DNA from: a virus
DNA: 41,536 nt
IMG/VR virus record: IMGVR_UViG_3300043331_000516
Coordinates: 1 to 41,536 of that record
Strand: one strand, 5' to 3'
Shown here in pieces: positions 1 through 5,434 of the stretch. A program made the translations under genes and the position numbers. Numbering within the stretch: the stretch's first letter is position 1; every line of letters begins with the position of its first letter. The notes below the pieces were generated by a model, which saw only the letters and a list, made by a program, of their open reading frames with translations, had not been told where the DNA came from and searched no databases.

Positions 1-66
1 CGGGTACAGCTCGGGGCCAATCTCGAATGGTGCTTCGCAGTCTTCGCATTCACGTTGCTCAGTCAT
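1..66 (-). CDS. 5' fragment of the 49-aa CxxC protein that crosses the circular join
   Basis: This is the first 22 codons of the gene given in full at 41356..41505. The start is ATG at 66..64, behind AACGGAGGACGAC, a strong Shine-Dalgarno (SD) sequence. It lies just downstream of the Phd-like gene (stop at 98..100), so the two are probably one transcript. It is not a separate gene; it is duplicated only because the sequence is terminally redundant. Confidence 0.85.
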   Translation of the reverse strand, partial: MTEQRECEDCEAPFEIGPELYP

Positions 67-97
67 GTCGTCCTCCGTTTCGGTGTCGCTTCCGGCC
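1..97. repeat. Left copy of 97-bp terminal direct repeat
   Basis: Bases 1-97 are identical to 41440-41536. The repeat carries the 5' end of a minus-strand gene (start codon at 66..64) and its ribosome-binding site. It means the sequence closes into a circle of about 41,439 bp. It could be a true terminal redundancy, a circular molecule, or an assembly overlap; the sequence alone cannot separate these. Confidence 0.97.
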
Positions 98-343
98 CTA
101 GTCGTCATCCCCGGCTAGCTTCTTCCGCTGTATCCGCTCGTACTCTGCGGCCCGGTCAGGCTCCTCACCATCAGGTGGGTCGAGCTTGGCCCGCTGTTCC
201 TTCCACCAGGCGTAGGGGACAAGCACCGCCCGGCGCTCACCCTTCTTGGTGATGATCGTCTCTTCCCCGGCGTAGTGGGCAGCGTCGATCAGCCGACCAA
301 GGTCGGCCCTCGCCTCGTTCGTGCCTATCAACTTTGCCTCCAT
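98..343 (-). CDS. Phd/YefM-family antitoxin-like protein (orphan)
   Basis: This 81-aa protein resembles the N-terminal DNA-binding fold of Phd/YefM antitoxins. It has an ARADLGRLIDAA helix (about residues 11-22), then EETIITKKGERRAVLVPY, the family's strand pair, and a charged helical tail (about 50-81) where antitoxins bind their toxin. In the family it neutralises a toxin and represses its own operon. No RelE, Doc or YoeB-type toxin gene is next to it: the downstream genes encode a 49-aa CxxC protein and helical proteins. It may instead be a small regulator, or a decoy antitoxin against a host toxin. The start is ATG at 343, at the edge of the divergent regulatory region 344..429. Family assignment is fairly firm; role is inference. 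Confidence 0.75.
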   Translation of the reverse strand: MEAKLIGTNEARADLGRLIDAAHYAGEETIITKKGERRAVLVPYAWWKEQRAKLDPPDGEEPDRAAEYERIQRKKLAGDDD

Positions 344-429
344 GACTGTCGAGAGTACCAGAGGAGACTAGCGTACCATAGTGACGTGTGGTAAGTTAGG
401 TAACGTCAGAACAGACCGGGGGGGCTGAG
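344..429. promoter_or_regulatory. Divergent intergenic region with dyad
   Basis: This region separates the minus-strand Phd-like operon from the plus-strand early gene chain, so it should hold promoters for both. A dyad TGACGT (382..387) / ACGTCA (403..408) spans 27 bp and could be an operator, perhaps for the Phd-like protein, whose family is autoregulatory. Weak TAxxxT elements occur (for example TACGCT on the minus strand, 5' of the antitoxin start), but no convincing TTGACA box pairs with them. Confidence 0.45.
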
Positions 430-570
430 ATGGCAGTCGAGAACGAGGTCGAGACCGTGAGCTGGCCGTGTACCAAGGGCGAATGCTCCAAGTGCAAGGG
501 TCAAGTTCGCTCGCTGTGGACCGATAGGCCGTGTGAGTGCCCGAAGGGCTGCCATGAGGAGGCGCAATGA
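430..570 (+). CDS. Small Cys-rich protein, 46 aa (zinc-ribbon-like)
   Basis: The ORF has six Cys: WPCTKGECSKCKG near residues 12-24, and CECPKGCH near the end. This suggests a small metal-binding knuckle. The start ATG follows GGGGGGCTGAG, a poor SD. The stop overlaps the next start as ATGA. The last residues (CPKGCH..EEAQ) recur in the 22-aa ORF at 809..877, so part of this gene has been duplicated. Function is unknown. Confidence 0.6.
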   Translation: MAVENEVETVSWPCTKGECSKCKGQVRSLWTDRPCECPKGCHEEAQ

Positions 571-809
571 CCAGGATCGATCTGGATGCCGTTGAGGCAC
601 CGACCGACAGCGAGTCGGGAGACGCGCAGTACAACGCCGACGTGTGGGAACTGCGGAGCCGCATCACAGCCCTGACCGCTGAGTTGCGGGCCGCCCGTGA
701 GGTTGTGCGCATGACGCGAGGTCACGACTGCGCGGTCATGTGGAAGGAGCCTTGCACGCATCAGAAGCGAGCCATCGCCGCCTATGACCGGCTGGACGAG
801 GAGGGCTGA
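567..809 (+). CDS. Hypothetical 80-aa early protein
   Basis: An acidic N-terminus is followed by a helix (about residues 26-48, WELRSRITALTAELRAAREV) likely to form a coiled coil, then HDCAVMWKEPCTHQK, a Cys/His-containing segment. The ATG overlaps the previous stop (ATGA), and its own stop overlaps the next ATG (TGATG), indicating translational coupling. The SD is GAGGAGGCGCA. No family is recognised. Confidence 0.7.
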   Translation: MTRIDLDAVEAPTDSESGDAQYNADVWELRSRITALTAELRAAREVVRMTRGHDCAVMWKEPCTHQKRAIAAYDRLDEEG

Positions 810-877
810 TGCCCCGCCCACCCGATACCCCCGGGGAGTGCCCGAAGGGCTGCCATGACAACGAGGAGGCGCAATGA
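809..877 (+). CDS. 22-aa mini-ORF, remnant of a duplication
   Basis: This tiny ORF overlaps both neighbours (TGATG at the front, ATGA at the back). It encodes a C-terminus (ECPKGCH..EEAQ) nearly identical to that of the 46-aa protein at 430..570. The DNA from 836 onward repeats the DNA from 536 onward almost exactly. It may be translated only to couple the flanking genes, or be a leftover of tandem duplication. Confidence 0.4.
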   Translation: MPRPPDTPGECPKGCHDNEEAQ

Positions 878-1029
878 CCGAGGGGGAGCCGTTCTACGTG
901 GTGGTGAAGCTCACCTATGACGAGTGGGAGCGGATCTACCGGGGCCAGCCGGTCACCATCACCAAGGTCGAGACGGTGCTGAACCCGTCCGAGGCGTCCG
1001 ACCTGGGCATCGGAAGAGAGGTGACCTGA
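874..1029 (+). CDS. Hypothetical 51-aa protein
   Basis: The start ATG overlaps the preceding stop, and the SD GAGGAGGCGCA is the same as for the gene at 567. The product (begins MTEGEPFYVVVKLTYDEW) has a beta-strand-like hydrophobic start followed by a charged segment. No family is recognised. It ends in TGATG coupling with the next gene. Confidence 0.6.
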   Translation: MTEGEPFYVVVKLTYDEWERIYRGQPVTITKVETVLNPSEASDLGIGREVT

Positions 1030-1190
1030 TGCCCTTCTACGGAGCCAAGTTCATCGGCACCACCGACCCTGACGCCAAGGTGTCGATCAAGGCCGGGGAG
1101 GTGTGCATCTGCCCGGCGTCACCGTTCGAGTGTGACTGGCTGGACTGCCGTAGCGACTGCAAAGCCTGTAAGAGGAGGAGAGCATCGTGA
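1029..1190 (+). CDS. Small Cys-rich protein, 53 aa
   Basis: The product has paired cysteines: CIC and CDWLDC, then CRSDCKAC near the C-terminus, then a basic tail KRRRAS. This looks like a small zinc-binding or nucleic-acid-binding protein. An in-frame start further upstream (924) would overlap the preceding gene, so the coupled ATG at 1029 is preferred. Confidence 0.65.
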   Translation: MPFYGAKFIGTTDPDAKVSIKAGEVCICPASPFECDWLDCRSDCKACKRRRAS

Positions 1191-1366
1191 GCGACGATCT
1201 GGTCTACGTCGAGGTCGTGTCATTCGTGGACGACGAGCACTACCGGAACGGCGAAGTCGTCAAGCGTATGGGGCCGATGAGCGAGTGGAAGGCCGAAAAG
1301 GTCGAGGGCGGCCTGCTCATCAACCTGAACTACGAGAAGTTCTTTACCCGTGTGGTGCCGTCGTGA
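1187..1366 (+). CDS. Hypothetical 59-aa protein
   Basis: The GTG start overlaps the previous TGA (GTGA) and follows AAGAGGAGGAGAGCATC, a very strong SD. The product alternates short strands and charged loops (DDLVYVEVVSFVDDEHY, then GGLLINLNYEKFFTRV). No family is recognised. It ends in GTGA overlap with the next gene. Confidence 0.6.
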   Translation: MSDDLVYVEVVSFVDDEHYRNGEVVKRMGPMSEWKAEKVEGGLLINLNYEKFFTRVVPS

Positions 1367-1626
1367 CCCAGACAGCGGAGTACGCCGACCAAGCCATCCA
1401 GCGGCTCCACGAATCCCTCGGGACCGGACCCTTCGCGGAGACTCCCGCTCCCCCACGGCTTCCCTCCACCGCTACCCGCCGGCATCACCTGTTCCAGGCG
1501 TTGAAGCTCCTTGCCGAGGTCGAGAGGGAGATCGCCACCCTTGATGATCTACGGGCCAGTGACGAGCTGTCGGAACTGTTCGCCCGGCTGGACGAGCTGA
1601 TGGCCGAGGCCGAGGAGAACGCATGA
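1363..1626 (+). CDS. Hypothetical 87-aa helical protein
   Basis: The GTG start is coupled to the previous stop. The N-terminal part (AEYADQAIQRLHESLG) is helical, the middle is Pro-rich, and the C-terminal half (about residues 45-87) is a leucine-rich acidic helix likely to form a coiled coil. The frame stays open upstream to 1132 but overlaps real genes there. Function is unknown. Confidence 0.6.
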   Translation: MTQTAEYADQAIQRLHESLGTGPFAETPAPPRLPSTATRRHHLFQALKLLAEVEREIATLDDLRASDELSELFARLDELMAEAEENA

Positions 1627-1841
1627 GCGACCGTGACCCCGACCGGGTTCCGGCCGCCCCGCTCGGCTACCTCCGCTCCCATCCCACCGCTGAGTTCGGG
1701 TCCTGTGACCGCTGCGGCGCCACCGTCGAGGCATCCAACCCCCAGGCCAAGGAGCTGCATGAGAAGTTCCACCAGGGGCTCCGGGTGATGTGGGCAACCG
1801 CCCAAGAGGGAGGTGATGCCGGAGGACAGGTGACTTCATGA
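1623..1841 (+). CDS. Small zinc-finger-like protein, 72 aa
   Basis: Residues about 28-51 carry CDRCGATVEASNPQAKELHEKFH, a C-x2-C...H-x4-H arrangement like a C2H2 finger. Small proteins of this type are common in actinobacteriophage early regions, with no proven role. It is the last gene of the first early cluster and is followed by a GC-rich hairpin. The ATG overlaps the previous stop. Confidence 0.7.
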   Translation: MSDRDPDRVPAAPLGYLRSHPTAEFGSCDRCGATVEASNPQAKELHEKFHQGLRVMWATAQEGGDAGGQVTS

Positions 1842-1846
1842 CGCAT

Positions 1847-1899
1847 GAGCGGGGCGGGTCAACCGTCTGGTAAGCGGTTGCTGCGTAACCGCCCCGCTC
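1847..1899 (+). terminator. GC-rich hairpin after first early cluster
   Basis: GAGCGGGGCGG (1847..1857) pairs perfectly with CCGCCCCGCTC (1889..1899). An inner AACCG/CGGTT pair (1861..1865 / 1875..1879) extends the structure. It begins 6 bases after the stop of the 72-aa gene. It is followed by AATCTCTTTATC rather than a T run, so it is an imperfect intrinsic terminator or an attenuator. Confidence 0.55.
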
Positions 1900-1925
1900 G
1901 AATCTCTTTATCGACAAGTAGACAT

Positions 1926-2053
1926 AGCTATCTGTGGACTTGGGGGGAGTAGGCGAGCGCGAGGCTGCTGATCTCACCGTTTGACTGAAGGGTGAAGCAC
2001 AACTTCAGCCGGGGACCGCGATGACCCTGCTCCCCCCAAGTCCACAGATAGCT
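1926..2053. repeat. Perfect 24-bp inverted repeat with 80-bp spacer
   Basis: The left arm 1926..1949 and right arm 2030..2053 are exact reverse complements. Each arm contains AAGTCCACA (on one strand), which shares the TCCACA core with actinobacterial DnaA boxes (TTGTCCACA). TCGACAA-type motifs flank both arms at 1911 and 2057. Position just before the initiator gene makes a replication or control role plausible. It could also form a long stem in RNA. Confidence 0.85.
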
Positions 2054-2109
2054 CAGTCGACAAAGCGACATGGGCCTCTAGCGACATTCGTAGGGTCCTA
2101 GGAGTTCGA

Positions 2110-2133
2110 CCGGACACGGGATATCCTGTCCGG
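2110..2133. promoter_or_regulatory. Operator-like dyad CCGGACA-N10-TGTCCGG
   Basis: Arms CCGGACA (2110..2116) and TGTCCGG (2127..2133) form a 24-bp dyad with two-turn half-site spacing, typical of a dimeric HTH regulator site. An offset GGATATCC palindrome lies in the centre. It sits about 185 bp upstream of the initiator gene. The protein that would bind is unknown. Confidence 0.5.
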
Positions 2134-2144
2134 TAAGTAAAGGA

Positions 2145-2171
2145 CCCGCCTGGGATGGCAGTCCCGGCGGG
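2145..2171 (+). other. GC-rich hairpin
   Basis: CCCGCC (2145..2150) pairs with GGCGGG (2166..2171), and inside it GGGA (2152..2155) pairs with TCCC (2162..2165). No T run follows. It is possibly part of the leader RNA of the replication operon. Confidence 0.4.
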
Positions 2172-2248
2172 CCCCAGGTCCCGGAGGGCTGCTGACGGCG
2201 AGTCCGGAACCTTCGCTGGGTGGAGCATACCACCTGTGCGCGGGTGAC

Positions 2249-2272
2249 GCCCTCCTGAGTTTTGTGGAGGGC
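2249..2272 (+). other. Hairpin overlapping a leader ribosome-binding site
   Basis: GCCCTCC (2249..2255) pairs with GGAGGGC (2266..2272) around a 10-base loop. The right arm is itself the Shine-Dalgarno sequence for a GTG at 2277, so folding would hide that ribosome-binding site. This is the geometry of a translational switch; no ligand or protein is known. Confidence 0.45.
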
Positions 2273-2276
2273 TGCC

Positions 2277-2321
2277 GTGTTTCAAGATCCCGCCGCGCCA
2301 TGCCGAGGAACCAGGGCATGA
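2277..2321 (+). CDS. Possible 14-aa leader peptide
   Basis: GTG at 2277 has an excellent SD (GGAGGG, 5 bases away). It opens a 14-codon ORF (MFQDPAAPCRGTRA) whose TGA overlaps the ATG of the initiator gene at 2318 (ATGA). The initiator's own SD is weak, so translation of the leader may feed the initiator by coupling. Its short length makes this tentative. Confidence 0.4.
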   Translation: MFQDPAAPCRGTRA

Positions 2322-3226
2322 GCGTCTACGGCTACACCTTCGGCCGCGTGCCCGATGCCCTGCTGTTCTCCGGCACCGACCGGGCGTGCCGCCTCTACGC
2401 CATCCTGACCCGCTGGGCCGACCTTCGGCCCCACGACCACCCAACCCGGGGCGAGCTGGCCGGACTCCTAGGCTGCTCGGTCGACACCGTTGACCGGACC
2501 AAGGAGGAGCTGGTCGACGGAACGTTCCTTGAGGTGAAACCCCAATACATCGGGGCTACCAAGCTCCGGGACGCGAACGACTGGCACCTCCTCCCGGGTC
2601 CGGAGATGCGCGGAGACCCGTTTGGGTATGGCCGCACCCATGCGGCCACCATCACCAGCGGAAACGACGAAACCGCAGGTCAAGATGGCCGCACCCATGC
2701 GGCCACCGCTGACCAGGGCAAACGCGAAACCGCAGGTCAAGATGGCCGCACCCATGCGGCCACTTCCTATAGAAAGAATAAAACCCTAGAGGGAAAGAAA
2801 GAGTCGGCCGGAAAATCGGCCGACGGCGCCCAGCCCCGACGCGGACGGCCGAAGGTCGAACCCTCGGCCGAGGCATGGGAGCTGGCACACCACCTCGCCG
2901 ACACCATCGCCGAACGTACCCCCGAGGTTGGCCGCCCGAACGTCACCCCGACGTGGGCGCTGGACATGGACAAGCTCCTCCGGCTCGGGGTCGTCGGCTA
3001 CAGCCAAGGGTTCAAGCCGGAGCAGGTTCGCTGGCTGATCGACTGGCTCGCCGCCGGGGAGTGCCGCGACGCGCTGTTCTGGCGCCGGAATGTCCGCAGC
3101 CCAGCCAAGCTCCGGGTTCACGCCGCTGAGCTTATCGAGGCCGCCCAGACGAACTACCAGGGCGTAAGCGGTCGGCCCTCGGTCGCCTCCGTCATCCGCG
3201 CCTCCATCGCCAAGGAGGTGGGCTGA
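2318..3226 (+). CDS. Phage replication initiator (winged-HTH, DnaD/O-like)
   Basis: This 302-aa protein has an N-terminal winged-helix region (about residues 10-95; RLYAILTRWADL, then GELAGLLGCSVDTVDRTKEEL as the recognition-helix unit) typical of phage replication initiators. A low-complexity linker (about 103-175) holds three 19-residue repeats beginning GRTHAAT. A C-terminal domain (about 185-290) probably contacts helicase-loading partners. Known relatives bind origin DNA and recruit the helicase loader; the next gene fits that role. The start at 2318 is chosen because homologous sequence begins near MSVYGYTFGRV. Alternative starts are 2264 and 2300. The linker DNA itself looks like the origin. 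Confidence 0.8.
   Translation: MSVYGYTFGRVPDALLFSGTDRACRLYAILTRWADLRPHDHPTRGELAGLLGCSVDTVDRTKEELVDGTFLEVKPQYIGATKLRDANDWHLLPGPEMRGDPFGYGRTHAATITSGNDETAGQDGRTHAATADQGKRETAGQDGRTHAATSYRKNKTLEGKKESAGKSADGAQPRRGRPKVEPSAEAWELAHHLADTIAERTPEVGRPNVTPTWALDMDKLLRLGVVGYSQGFKPEQVRWLIDWLAAGECRDALFWRRNVRSPAKLRVHAAELIEAAQTNYQGVSGRPSVASVIRASIAKEVG
2629..2805. other. Candidate replication origin: three 57-bp iterons plus AT-rich tract
   Basis: TGGCCGCACCCATGCGGCCA, itself an 8-bp/4-bp-loop dyad, occurs three times at exactly 57-bp steps (2629, 2686, 2743) inside the initiator gene. It is followed at 2763..2805 by an unusually A-rich stretch (CCTATAGAAAGAATAAAACC, then GGGAAAGAAAG) that would melt easily. This copies the lambda O-gene layout, in which iterons and an AT-rich segment lie within the initiator's own coding sequence. 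Function is inferred from layout. Confidence 0.65.
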
Positions 3227-3966
3227 TGGACCGCGCCCAGGCCAAGGCCATCGCCGGGGCGCTACTCCTCCAGTTCGCCGGCAACCGCAACCCCGAAGAC
3301 GTCGAGCTTCTGATGGAGCGATACGCCGACCACCTGGAGGAGTTCGACTACGGCCCCGCCGAGCTGGCCGTCCGCAAGCTGGAGGCCACGGCGACGTTCC
3401 TCCCCCGGATCGCCGAGGTGCGACAGGCCATCCTCGATGTGACCCACCCGGCCCCGGAGATCCCCGACGCCGACGAGGCATGGGGCGAAGTGCTGGAGGA
3501 GATCCGCCGGGTCGGATGGATGGGCACCCCGATGCTGTCCCCGCTGGTGCGGGAGACGGTGCGGAACCTCGCCCCCGACTGGCAAGCCGTCTGCGCGGGG
3601 AACCCGGACTTCCTCCGGCCGAACTTCCTCCGGCTGTACGAGACCTGCCTAAAACGCCAGCAGCGGGAGCGGAACCTGCTCGCCCTCCCGGCCGATGTTC
3701 GGGAAGCACTCACCCCGCCGCTACCGATCCCACGCGCCGCGCTGGAGCCACCACCACCCCGGGAACCGGCCGAGCTGGTCGGGGCACCGCCAGAGTTCAG
3801 CAAGGCCATCGGCGCCATCGGCCGCTCAAGTGACGAGCCGAGCGAGCCGATAGAGGTGATCGAGGCCCGCCGCGCCGCATCGGTCTTCATCGTCCAGCAA
3901 CTCGCAAAGCAGATCGAGGAAGAGCGCGGGGAGGTGGCCGATGGCAGTGCCGCGGGAGGTTCCTGA
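3226..3966 (+). CDS. Putative replicative helicase loader
   Basis: This 246-aa protein follows the initiator with a 1-base TGATG overlap. Its N-terminal 70 residues (FLPRIAEVRQAILD region) resemble the small helical domain of phage G39P-type helicase loaders/inhibitors. The central segment AWGEVLEEIRRVGWMGTPMLSPLVRETVRNL with FLRLYETCLKRQQRE (about residues 85-150) is characteristic of phage proteins found beside DnaD-like initiators. The C-terminal part is Pro-rich and then helical. The likely role is delivery of host DnaB to the origin. No helicase gene of its own is visible in the window. Family assignment rests on motif recollection and context. Confidence 0.6.
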   Translation: MDRAQAKAIAGALLLQFAGNRNPEDVELLMERYADHLEEFDYGPAELAVRKLEATATFLPRIAEVRQAILDVTHPAPEIPDADEAWGEVLEEIRRVGWMGTPMLSPLVRETVRNLAPDWQAVCAGNPDFLRPNFLRLYETCLKRQQRERNLLALPADVREALTPPLPIPRAALEPPPPREPAELVGAPPEFSKAIGAIGRSSDEPSEPIEVIEARRAASVFIVQQLAKQIEEERGEVADGSAAGGS

Positions 3967-4114
3967 GATCCGCCAGCTCCTCGCCGACCCGCACAGTCTC
4001 GGCGAGGACGGCAAGCTCCGGCCCGAGGTCCACGCTCTGATCGATGAACTGTCCCAGCAGATCGGCCACGAGCGGACCTTGGCCAGTGTCCGCGATCCAT
4101 CGGGGGTGGACTGA
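3941..4114 (+). CDS. Hypothetical 57-aa protein
   Basis: ATG at 3941 has the SD GGGGAGG within the end of the helicase-loader gene (26-bp overlap). The product has a helix (VPEIRQLLADPHSLG) and a C-terminal helical stretch (LIDELSQQIGHERTL). It ends TGATG, coupled to the next gene. No family is recognised. The coding strand is supported by spacing and the SD. Confidence 0.6.
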   Translation: MAVPREVPEIRQLLADPHSLGEDGKLRPEVHALIDELSQQIGHERTLASVRDPSGVD

Positions 4115-4386
4115 TGCAACTAACCCACGGCCAGGCCGTGCAGATGGCCGAGGTGATCCACGTCTTCGCCAGCCAACGAGACGAGGCCGTCAAAGACGCT
4201 GAGGAAGCCAGCAAGGCGGTCGACATCTGGCGGGAGGAAGCCCTGAAGCTCCGGCGTCAGGTCGCCGAGCTCGAGCAGTTGCGGGCGCTGGCCAAGGACA
4301 CCATCGACGGTCTCAAGCGGGACTTGGCGACATCTAACGGGGGGGCTAGTGACGTTCAGTCAGGAAGCGAGGGCAGCGATCTATGA
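4114..4386 (+). CDS. Coiled-coil protein, 90 aa
   Basis: Residues about 20-70 form a continuous charged helix with heptad-like leucines (EEALKLRRQVAELEQLRALA), suggesting a coiled-coil dimer. The start is coupled to the preceding gene (TGATG), and the 3' end overlaps the HNH gene by 38 bp. No enzymatic motif is seen. Confidence 0.65.
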   Translation: MQLTHGQAVQMAEVIHVFASQRDEAVKDAEEASKAVDIWREEALKLRRQVAELEQLRALAKDTIDGLKRDLATSNGGASDVQSGSEGSDL

Positions 4387-4645
4387 GCGGGCCCGGGGGC
4401 TGTGCGAGTGGTGCGGTGAGGACCACTCCGGCGAGTGGGGATGGTGGGAGTACCACCACCGCAAGCTCAAGCAGATGGGCGGGAGCCGTGACCCGCGGAT
4501 CAACCATCCGGACAACGGCGCCTTGGCCTGGAGCAGCCACCACAACGGCGGCCCTGACTCGATCCACGGCAACCGGGAGGAAGCGGTGAGGCGGAAGCTC
4601 ATCATCCCGAGCTGGGAAGAGATCCCAGCCTGGGCACCTAGCTAA
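4349..4645 (+). CDS. HNH endonuclease-like protein, 98 aa
   Basis: The product has CEWCGE (about residues 19-24), then YHHRKLKQMGGS and HPDNGALAWSSHH, the beta-beta-alpha metal finger of small HNH nucleases. The GTG start at 4349 overlaps the previous gene. Free-standing HNH proteins in early phage regions can be homing nucleases or replication/recombination helpers. The second zinc-binding Cys pair of many HNH proteins is absent. Confidence 0.75.
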   Translation: MTFSQEARAAIYERARGLCEWCGEDHSGEWGWWEYHHRKLKQMGGSRDPRINHPDNGALAWSSHHNGGPDSIHGNREEAVRRKLIIPSWEEIPAWAPS

Positions 4646-4654
4646 GGAGGACAA

Positions 4655-4837
4655 GTGACGAACTTGGAGAAGCGTCGAGAGTACAACGCACTGCTTGACG
4701 CCATGAACGAGAAGCAGCGTGCCGGCGGCGGTGTCATCTCGCTGACCGAGGTGCTGGGACGGCCGGGGCCGGTTGAACTTCCTGCGGGGGCAATCTTCAA
4801 CGGCTCCGCTTACCCGGATGTACGGATCGGACCCTAG
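4655..4837 (+). CDS. Hypothetical 60-aa protein
   Basis: The GTG start at 4655 follows TAAGGAGGACAA, one of the best SD sequences in the window. The N-terminus is helical (LEKRREYNALLDAMNEKQRA); the remainder is Gly/Pro-rich. No family is recognised. Confidence 0.65.
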   Translation: MTNLEKRREYNALLDAMNEKQRAGGGVISLTEVLGRPGPVELPAGAIFNGSAYPDVRIGP

Positions 4838-4841
4838 TCGC

Positions 4842-5279
4842 GTGAGGGACCTCCGTATCCCGGCCGCTCTTGGCCTACTCGCCGCCGCCACCGGCTCCAC
4901 CCTGGCCATGGCTACCAAGCCTGAGCCACCTGCTGTGTTGCGCCCGATCATTCGTGTGATGTCCACCCCGCCGTCAACCAGCAAGGAGGGACAAGCATGG
5001 CCGTCACAGTCGTTCCCCGAACAGAGCTGGTCTGCCGGCTCCACGACGCCCCCGTCTCCGTCGCGGCGGTCGCGTTCGTCGGCGATTCCGCCCGCTGGGC
5101 GCCGGTCTGCCGCGACTGCCTCAGTGACTTCGACCCGGCCGACGACCTCCTGGTCGTCTACCTCGACCACGGACTTCAGTCCGGCTCCATCTCTGCCGAC
5201 AACCACTGACAGCCTGCCGGATCCGTCTGTGTCCACGGCAGGCCAGGACGTGACCACGACAACGGAGGGGGAGCAATGA
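4842..5279 (+). CDS. Low-confidence ORF with hydrophobic N-terminus, overlapping the next gene
   Basis: GTG at 4842 opens 145 codons: a hydrophobic segment (LGLLAAATGSTLAMATKP, about residues 10-27) then a Ser/Thr/Pro-rich tail. The tail lies out of frame over the better-supported gene 4997..5209 and looks like a shifted GC-rich reading. No SD precedes GTG. The first 50 codons fill a stretch with no other gene, and the stop overlaps the start at 5276 (ATGA), so it cannot be dismissed. Confidence 0.3.
   Translation: MRDLRIPAALGLLAAATGSTLAMATKPEPPAVLRPIIRVMSTPPSTSKEGQAWPSQSFPEQSWSAGSTTPPSPSRRSRSSAIPPAGRRSAATASVTSTRPTTSWSSTSTTDFSPAPSLPTTTDSLPDPSVSTAGQDVTTTTEGEQ
4997..5209 (+). CDS. Small zinc-binding-type protein, 70 aa
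   Basis: AAGGAGGGACAAGC before ATG 4997 is an excellent SD. The product has VCRLHDAP (residues 12-19) and VCRDCL (about 37-42), a CxxH...CxxC pair as in small zinc ribbons, followed by an acidic hydrophobic tail. Similar short proteins are frequent in actinophages; function unknown. Confidence 0.7.
   Translation: MAVTVVPRTELVCRLHDAPVSVAAVAFVGDSARWAPVCRDCLSDFDPADDLLVVYLDHGLQSGSISADNH
5212..5243 (+). terminator. Hairpin between early genes
   Basis: GCCTGCCG (5212..5219) pairs perfectly with CGGCAGGC (5236..5243), 16-base loop, immediately after the stop at 5209. There is no T run; this is a partial terminator or processing site. Confidence 0.4.
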
Positions 5280-5434
5280 CCGCGGGTCCGATCGAGCAGC
5301 ACATCGAGGGATGGCTTCCCGACCTGGCCGAACCGGTGGAGCTCCCCGACCCGGCGTGGACACGGGCACCGGTACGGGTCAAGGAGAAGCCGAGGGTGGA
5401 TGCCAAGACACGCAAGAAGCGCAGACGGCGATGA
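5276..5434 (+). CDS. Hypothetical 52-aa protein with basic tail
   Basis: The SD is GGAGGGGGAGCA before ATG 5276. The product has an acidic, Pro-rich first half (GWLPDLAEPVELPDP) and a strongly basic C-terminus (KEKPR...KTRKKRRRR), suggesting nucleic-acid contact. The stop overlaps the methyltransferase start (ATGA), so the two are translationally coupled. Confidence 0.6.
   Translation: MTAGPIEQHIEGWLPDLAEPVELPDPAWTRAPVRVKEKPRVDAKTRKKRRRR

Larger units (their letters stand above)
1842..2317. other. 476-bp non-coding region upstream of the replication genes
   Basis: No convincing gene is present apart from the 14-codon leader ORF at 2277. The region holds, in order: a GC hairpin (1847..1899), a TCGACAA-type motif (1911), a perfect 24-bp inverted repeat (1926..1949 / 2030..2053), a second TCGACAAAG motif (2057), a spaced dyad (2110..2133), and two hairpins (2145..2171, 2249..2272). 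Its density of symmetric elements just before the initiator gene suggests control of replication or transcription. Confidence 0.7.

Noticed and set aside
2629-2762. CRISPR-like array (repeat ~20 bp, period 57 bp)
   Set aside because: The repeats are in-frame coding sequence of the initiator, spacers are themselves similar, and no cas genes exist; origin iterons explain it better.
2786-3709. 307-aa minus-strand ORF opposite the replication genes
   Set aside because: Low-complexity Arg/Gly/Pro composition typical of antisense GC-rich reading; no start signals.
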